64,000 nucleotides of DNA, taken from assembly GCF_002105755.1 (NCBI RefSeq), contig NZ_CP020821.1, positions 372,001-436,000 on the forward strand. Direction: 5' to 3'. Source of the stretch: Mycobacterium colombiense CECT 3035 (GTDB taxonomy: Bacteria; Actinomycetota; Actinomycetes; Mycobacteriales; Mycobacteriaceae). The translations under genes were made by a program, and so were the position numbers. The stretch's first letter is position 1; each line of letters starts with the position of its first letter. The notes beneath the pieces are model-generated. The model was not told where the DNA came from, did not search any database, and saw nothing but the letters and a program-made list of their open reading frames with translations. Of this stretch, positions 59,647-64,000 are shown in pieces.

Positions 59647-60102
59647 ATGAGCACCAAGCAAGTCACCGCGGCCCCCGCCCTGGCCGACCAGCTGAGGGAC
59701 CCGGGCTACTCGGCATACGTCGCGCTGCGCACCGTGTTCACCATCGCGCCCATCGTTTTCGGGCTGGACAAGTTCTTCAATCTGCTCACCCACCCGCACC
59801 ACTGGAGCATGTATCTGGCGGGATGGATCAACGATCTGGTGCCCGGGACGGCCGACCAGTGCATGTACCTGGTCGGCATCATCGAGATCGTGGCCGGCGT
59901 GCTGGTCGCGGTGGCCCCGCGCTGGGGCGCCTGGGTGGTCGCGGCGTGGCTGGCCGGCATCATCATCGATCTGGTCACCGGGCCGGGCTTCTACGATGTC
60001 GCGCTGCGCGACTTCGGTTTGCTCGTCGGCGCCGTCGCGCTGGCCCGGCTGGCGCAGGGCGTGCACAACGGCACCGTCGGGGGCGGCCTCGCGGCGCGTT
60101 AG
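59647..60102 (+). CDS. DoxX-like membrane protein
   Basis: 151 aa from ATG 59647 with GGAGG upstream (an ATG at 59635 overlaps the inverted repeat). Four helices: LRTVFTIAPIVFGLDKFFNL, CMYLVGIIEIVAGVLVAVAP, WVVAAWLAGIIIDLVTG, FGLLVGAVALARLA. Resembles DoxX/MauE-type proteins that partner oxidoreductases in redox stress. Regulated by the divergent Cys-cluster regulator (inference). Confidence 0.85.
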   Translation: MSTKQVTAAPALADQLRDPGYSAYVALRTVFTIAPIVFGLDKFFNLLTHPHHWSMYLAGWINDLVPGTADQCMYLVGIIEIVAGVLVAVAPRWGAWVVAAWLAGIIIDLVTGPGFYDVALRDFGLLVGAVALARLAQGVHNGTVGGGLAAR

Positions 60103-60105
60103 CGG

Positions 60106-60606
60106 TCAGACCGCGCGCAGGTAGCGCTTGGCGATCAGGCGCTGACCCACCTTCACCACCGGCCCGCCGGCCTTGCTCCACCAGGTCGCGGGCCGGGAGA
60201 AGGCGGACACCTCCGCGTACACCGCGTCGGACACCGGGTCGCGACGAACCACGAACCGTTCCTCGCCTGATTCCGGATGGCCCGGCAGAGTCCCGTAGCC
60301 GAAGCCGCGGATGTCGGGTTCGTCGACGACGTAGACGACGCGACACGGCGCAGGCAGAAAGCCCATCTTCACCACCACCACCGCGTCGACGACGGCGATC
60401 TCGGAACTGGCCTGCACCCGCAGCCCGGACCCGCGCTGCATGCCCCAGCGCATGACAGCGGCCGCCGCCTGCTCGAAACGCCGCTCGCCCGTGCCGATTT
60501 GGCGCTCGGCGTGTTGATGGTCGTAGCCGGCGGGCAGTTCGCCGGAAGCCGTCGCCCCCACTTCGGCGTAGGTCAGGGGGAGTTCCTCGAGCGCTCGTAG
60601 GTCCAC
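60106..60606 (-). CDS. DUF1990 domain protein
   Basis: 166 aa from GTG 60606. LTYAEVGATASGELPAGYDH at the start, GERRFEQAAAAVMRWGMQRGSGL, YGTLPGHPESGEERFVVR and FSRPATWWSKAGGPVVKVGQRLIAKRYL are DUF1990 signatures. Function unknown; a soluble beta-rich protein of helix-grip type. Convergent with the DoxX-like gene, 3 bp apart. Confidence 0.85.
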   Translation of the reverse strand: MDLRALEELPLTYAEVGATASGELPAGYDHQHAERQIGTGERRFEQAAAAVMRWGMQRGSGLRVQASSEIAVVDAVVVVKMGFLPAPCRVVYVVDEPDIRGFGYGTLPGHPESGEERFVVRRDPVSDAVYAEVSAFSRPATWWSKAGGPVVKVGQRLIAKRYLRAV

Positions 60607-60663
60607 GTGCCCAGCTTGCCACGCCGGGATGCGCGGCCGCAGGTGGCGCGTACGGTCGTAGAA

Positions 60664-61548
60664 GTGACCGCAGAAAACTCGAAAACCGTTGCAGGGGCCG
60701 CCGGAACCTTCACCTTCGGCGGCGACCTGACCGTCAACCGACTCGGCTTCGGCGCCATGCGCCTCACGGCGAAAGGCGTGTGGGGCCCGCCCGACGACCG
60801 CGCCGAATGCGTCCGGGTGCTGCGCCGGGCCGTCGAACTCGGCGTGAACTTCATCGACACCGCCGACTCCTATGGCCCGTACGTGTCCGAGGACATCATC
60901 CGCGAGGCGCTGCATCCCTATGACGGCCTGGTGATCGCGACCAAGGCGGGGCTGCTGCGCACCGGCCCGGACGTCTGGATTCCGTTGGGCAATCCGAACT
61001 ACCTGCGCCAGGAATGCGAGATGAGCCTGCGCCGGCTGGGCGTGGACACCATCGACCTCTTCCAGCTGCACCGCATCGACTCGAACTTCCCGTTGGAAGA
61101 TCAGGTGGGCGAGCTGCTCACCCTCAAGAACGAGGGCAAGATCCGCCACATCGGCCTGTCCGAGATCGACGTCGACCAGCTGAACGCCGCGCTGCGCATC
61201 ACCGAGATCGTGTCGGTGCAGAACATGTACAACCTGACGTCCCGCGGCGCCGAGCCGCTGCTGGACGCCGCGACCCGACAGGGCATCGGGTTCATCCCGT
61301 GGTTCCCGCTGGCCGCCGGGCCGCTGGCCGCACCCGACGGCCCGCTGCAGCGCATCGCCGCCGAGCACGACGCGTCGCCGTCGCAGTTGGCGCTGGCGTG
61401 GTTGCTGAAGCGCTCGCCGGCGATGGTGCCGATCCCGGGCACGTCCAAGGTCGCGCACCTGGAGGAAAACGTCGCCGCCGCCCAGATCGAACTGTCCGAC
61501 GACGAATTCGACACGTTGGCGGCCGCCGGCGCGCAGCAGCCCGTCTAA
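60664..61548 (+). CDS. Aldo/keto reductase
   Basis: 294 aa from GTG 60664 (start uncertain; the frame opens at 60607). Catalytic tetrad Asp/Tyr in FIDTADSYGPY, Lys in IATKAG and His in LFQLHRID; nucleotide site IPGTSKVAHLEENVAA. NADPH-dependent reduction of aldehydes or ketones. Stand-alone gene between the DUF1990 and thioesterase genes. Confidence 0.9.
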   Translation: MTAENSKTVAGAAGTFTFGGDLTVNRLGFGAMRLTAKGVWGPPDDRAECVRVLRRAVELGVNFIDTADSYGPYVSEDIIREALHPYDGLVIATKAGLLRTGPDVWIPLGNPNYLRQECEMSLRRLGVDTIDLFQLHRIDSNFPLEDQVGELLTLKNEGKIRHIGLSEIDVDQLNAALRITEIVSVQNMYNLTSRGAEPLLDAATRQGIGFIPWFPLAAGPLAAPDGPLQRIAAEHDASPSQLALAWLLKRSPAMVPIPGTSKVAHLEENVAAAQIELSDDEFDTLAAAGAQQPV

Positions 61549-61587
61549 CCACCACGCGAAACCCCGTCCGCCGGGCAATACGGTGTT

Positions 61588-62211
61588 GTGGTGGCCGAAC
61601 ATCAGCGACACCCCGGCGGCGGGTTCAACCCACCGGACCCGACGACCAAGGGCGGGCCCGACTACGGCCGGTTCATCGACGCCGTGCGCGCGTTGCAGGA
61701 CCACGCCCGGGCCGCCGACGCGCCCGACGAGGTGATCACCGAGGCGGCTGACCTGCTGGAGAAGGTGTCGGCGCTGCTGGCGCCGTTCGACGCCGACGAG
61801 TGGGCGTCTCCGTCGGGCCGGCGGATGGACCTGCCGATGCGCGGCAACATCCTGACCATCCCGATGTCGGCCCACAAGGGTGAGGACGGCCGGGTCCACG
61901 GCCAGGCCCGCTTCGCCCGGTTCCACCTGGGCCGCAACGGCGCCGTGCACGGCGGCGCGCTGGGGATGCTGTTCGACTCCATCCTCGGGCTGTCGGCGTC
62001 GGTGCTCACCGGCAACCCGCGCCAGCGCACCGCGTACCTCAAGATCGACTACCGGCACATCGTCCCGGTGGAGAAGGAACTGCAGTTCGACGCGGGCGTC
62101 GACCGGGTGGACGGGCGCAAGATCTTCGTATCGGGCCGGCTGACCGACGGCGATCAGTTGCTGACCGAAGCCGACGCACTGTTCGTACGGCTCAAACCTG
62201 GTCAGCCCTGA
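61588..62211 (+). CDS. PaaI-family thioesterase
   Basis: 207 aa, GTG start. Hotdog fold: FARFHLGRNGAVHGGALGMLFDSILG (H-G-G with the catalytic acid), RTAYLKIDYRHIVPVEKELQFDAGVDR and GRKIFVSGRLTDGDQLLTEADALFVRL. An N-terminal extension of about 90 residues precedes the domain, longer than PaaI itself. Hydrolyses acyl-CoA thioesters. Confidence 0.87.
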   Translation: MVAEHQRHPGGGFNPPDPTTKGGPDYGRFIDAVRALQDHARAADAPDEVITEAADLLEKVSALLAPFDADEWASPSGRRMDLPMRGNILTIPMSAHKGEDGRVHGQARFARFHLGRNGAVHGGALGMLFDSILGLSASVLTGNPRQRTAYLKIDYRHIVPVEKELQFDAGVDRVDGRKIFVSGRLTDGDQLLTEADALFVRLKPGQP

Positions 62212-62282
62212 GCGCGGTCGGCACGTCTGGGTACCCGTAGACGACACAACTGCGGGACCACGCGGTAGAGGGGGATGGCGGT

Positions 62283-62999
62283 GTGGCGATCGCCGAACTG
62301 ACAGTGACGGACTTGTTCCGCGCGGTGGACCTGACCGGCGTGTTCGGCAACGCGCTGTTGGGTGGTGTGGTCGCCCGCAGGGAAGAATTGGATGCCGTCG
62401 GTTTCGCCGCGCTCGCGGTGTTGTCGGGCCTGGGCGGCGGCATCATCCGCGACACCTTGCTCCAGCGCGGGACCCCTGTCGCTCTTACCGACTTCGCCTA
62501 CTTGCTGACGGCGCTGGCGGGAGCGGCGATAGCGTTCGTGTTCCGAGTCGATGGCCGAGTGTGGAATTGGGTATGGCCGATCGTGGACGCGCTGGCGCTG
62601 GGATGCTGGGCCGCGACAGGTGCCCACAAGACGCTCGCCTTAGGACTCGGCTGGTTGGCCGCGCTGCTGTTGGGCACGATCTCGGCAGTGGGCGGTGGCG
62701 CGACGCGCGACATCGTGATGCGGCGGGTGCCCGGAATCTTCGGCGGCAACACCCTTTACGCCACTTGCGCGCTGGCTGCGAGTGGTGTGCTGGTGCTCTT
62801 TCACTATCAAAACCACCCAACGCCAGGGTTATTGGTGGCAGCACTGACCGGAGCGGCATTGTGCTGGCTGGCCCAGCGGCGCGGTTGGATGTTGCCCGCC
62901 GCCGACGCATGGTCGCCCGCAAGGTTTTTCTCCGGGCGTCGGTCGCGGCGGCGGATACGCAAGACCCACAACCCGAAGGACGTGAACGATGACCTCTGA
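62283..62999 (+). CDS. Trimeric intracellular cation channel (TRIC/UPF0126) family protein
   Basis: 238 aa from GTG. Two repeats with the diagnostic G-G-G-x-x-R-D: SGLGGGIIRDTLL and SAVGGGATRDIVMRRVPGIF. Seven predicted helices and a basic C-terminal tail (GRRSRRRIRKTH). TRIC proteins form K+ channels in bacteria. Its end overlaps the M20 gene start by 11 bp. Confidence 0.88.
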   Translation: MAIAELTVTDLFRAVDLTGVFGNALLGGVVARREELDAVGFAALAVLSGLGGGIIRDTLLQRGTPVALTDFAYLLTALAGAAIAFVFRVDGRVWNWVWPIVDALALGCWAATGAHKTLALGLGWLAALLLGTISAVGGGATRDIVMRRVPGIFGGNTLYATCALAASGVLVLFHYQNHPTPGLLVAALTGAALCWLAQRRGWMLPAADAWSPARFFSGRRSRRRIRKTHNPKDVNDDL

Positions 63000-64000
63000 G
63001 ATGCCTTCTGCACTGGTGCTCGAGAACCTGGCCGATGTCCGAGGCTGGCAGGAGACCTTGTACCGCGACCTGCATCAGCATCCGGAACTGTCGCACCAAG
63101 AACACAGGACTGCGGCAGCGGTGGCTTATCGGTTACGGGGCTTCGATTACGACGTACACGAGGGCATCGGAGGCACCGGAGTCGTCGGGATCTTGCGCAA
63201 CGGCGACGGTCCGACCGTGCTGCTTCGCGCCGATATGGACGCGCTGCCTGTGCGGGAAGGCACCGGCCTCCCGTACGCCAGCCGCGTCACCACCACCGAT
63301 ACGTCCGGCAACCAAGTCCCGGTGATGCACGCCTGCGGACACGACGTCCATGTGACCTGTCTGCTGGGCGCCGCTGCACTGCTCGCTGACGCGCGGGCGC
63401 ACTGGCAAGGCACCATGGTCGCGTTGTTTCAGCCCGCCGAGGAACTCGGCGATGGCGCACGACGCATGGTGGCCGACGGACTCGCGAAGCTCGTCGGCCA
63501 CGTCGACGCCGCCCTGGCGCAGCATGTCCTTCCATTTCCTGCCGGCCAGGTCTGCACGCGATCGGGTCCCGTCCTTGCGAGTGCCGACAGCATGCGGATC
63601 ACCGTGTACGGCCGTGGTGGACACGGATCGATGCCGCAAGCGACCGTCGATCCCGTGGTGCTTGCCGCCATGATCGTGATCCGACTGCAGACCGTGGTCT
63701 CCCGCGAGGTCGCACCCACTGAACCCGTGGTGTTGACGATCGGCAGGATCGAGTCGGGAGCCAAGAGCAACATCATCGGCGACCGTGCGGTCTTGGAACT
63801 GAATCTGCGGACCTACAGTGAGCAGAGCAGGGACAGGGTCCTCGATGCGATCCGCCGTATCGTCACCGCCGAATGCGAGGCTTCTGGGTCCCCTGCGCAG
63901 CCCGACTTCGAGCTCTTCGAGCATTTCCCGGCGACCGAGAACGATCCAACGGTCACCGAGCGTGTGCGCGCGGCGTTCGACAACTTCTTCGGTGATCGGG
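62989..64000 (+). CDS. M20-family amidohydrolase (hippurate/IAA-amino acid hydrolase-like), 3' end outside window
   Basis: ATG 62989 (alternative ATG 63001); open to the last base, so truncated. Metal motifs: RADMDALPV, HACGHDVHVT, FQPAEELGDG; GRGGHGSMPQATVDPV marks the dimerisation-domain entry. Hydrolyses N-acyl amino acids or similar amides with two metal ions. Coupled to the TRIC gene by an 11-bp overlap. Confidence 0.92.
   Translation, partial: MTSEMPSALVLENLADVRGWQETLYRDLHQHPELSHQEHRTAAAVAYRLRGFDYDVHEGIGGTGVVGILRNGDGPTVLLRADMDALPVREGTGLPYASRVTTTDTSGNQVPVMHACGHDVHVTCLLGAAALLADARAHWQGTMVALFQPAEELGDGARRMVADGLAKLVGHVDAALAQHVLPFPAGQVCTRSGPVLASADSMRITVYGRGGHGSMPQATVDPVVLAAMIVIRLQTVVSREVAPTEPVVLTIGRIESGAKSNIIGDRAVLELNLRTYSEQSRDRVLDAIRRIVTAECEASGSPAQPDFELFEHFPATENDPTVTERVRAAFDNFFGDR

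Noticed and set aside
60106..62247. 713-codon minus-strand frame over the aldo/keto reductase and thioesterase genes
   Set aside because: Only its last 166 codons (DUF1990) are convincing; the rest is antisense shadow.
1..64000. CRISPR arrays, insertion sequences, transposases, integrases, rRNA
   Set aside because: No regularly spaced direct repeats, no transposase or integrase motifs and no rRNA sequence were seen on either strand.

Overview
The window is a high-GC actinobacterial chromosome segment, almost certainly from a Mycobacterium (sensu lato). The sequence-based reasons are type VII secretion (ESX) substrates, two DUF732 secreted proteins, a DUF1023 hydrolase with a lipoprotein, a seven-iron ferredoxin matching mycobacterial FdxA, an EthR-like TetR regulator, and frequent GTG/TTG starts with 4-bp ATGA/GTGA gene overlaps. 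I see no IS element, integrase, rRNA or CRISPR array. Gene calls rest on motif recognition from memory; no database search was run.

Region 1 (1-16.5 kb) is one catabolic or modification regulon: two amidohydrolases, an acyl-CoA dehydrogenase, five SDRs (one frameshifted), an AhpD/CMD-like protein, two cytochromes P450, a 3Fe-4S ferredoxin, a sulfotransferase, a DUF7064/7065-like protein, an LLM flavin monooxygenase, a TetR regulator and an NTF2/SnoaL-like protein. Seven copies of one palindrome, CTRTAC-N4-GTACAG, sit in front of its transcription units, including between the tetR and NTF2-like genes. The substrate cannot be read from the sequence.

Region 2 (16.5-31.1 kb) is accessory and surface-oriented. 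It has secreted and lipoproteins, a divergent marR-VOC pair with two perfect operators, a universal stress protein between two DUF732 genes, and an ESX cluster. That cluster holds an EspC-like protein, a WXG-type substrate with a proline-rich linker and glycine-zipper C-terminus, and an overlapping four-helix membrane protein. A DUF1023 hydrolase with a lipoprotein follows. Next to the tRNA cluster lies a two-gene islet: a protein with an Rx4H (HEPN-like) motif and a two-helix membrane protein with a coiled coil.

Region 3 (31.2-44.5 kb): tRNA-Val(GAC), tRNA-Cys and tRNA-Gly on the minus strand and tRNA-Val(CAC) on the plus strand. Then come lipid and general metabolism genes (enoyl-CoA hydratase, MBL hydrolase, FadD-type ligase, SDR, catalase-like protein, TauE exporter, YbdK-type glutamate-cysteine ligase), an RsfA-like STAS protein, TetR, DedA, SGNH hydrolase and an ArsP/YraQ-type permease.

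Region 4 (44.5-53.3 kb) is aromatic catabolism. An IclR regulator converges on a minus-strand operon for a ring-hydroxylating dioxygenase (alpha, beta, an 88-aa unknown, SDR, class II aldolase). After a Rieske/DUF2231 protein and a hemerythrin-like protein comes pcaHGB of the protocatechuate branch.

Region 5 (53.2-64 kb): a broken EthR-like regulator, small hypotheticals, a methyltransferase, a DUF2249 protein divergent from fdxA, two related ArsR/SufR-like regulators with Cys clusters, membrane proteins, nitronate monooxygenase, aldo/keto reductase, thioesterase, a TRIC-type channel and a truncated M20 amidohydrolase. At least three genes, with four lesions, carry apparent single-base deletions at or next to short G/C runs, which raises the possibility of consensus errors in this assembly.
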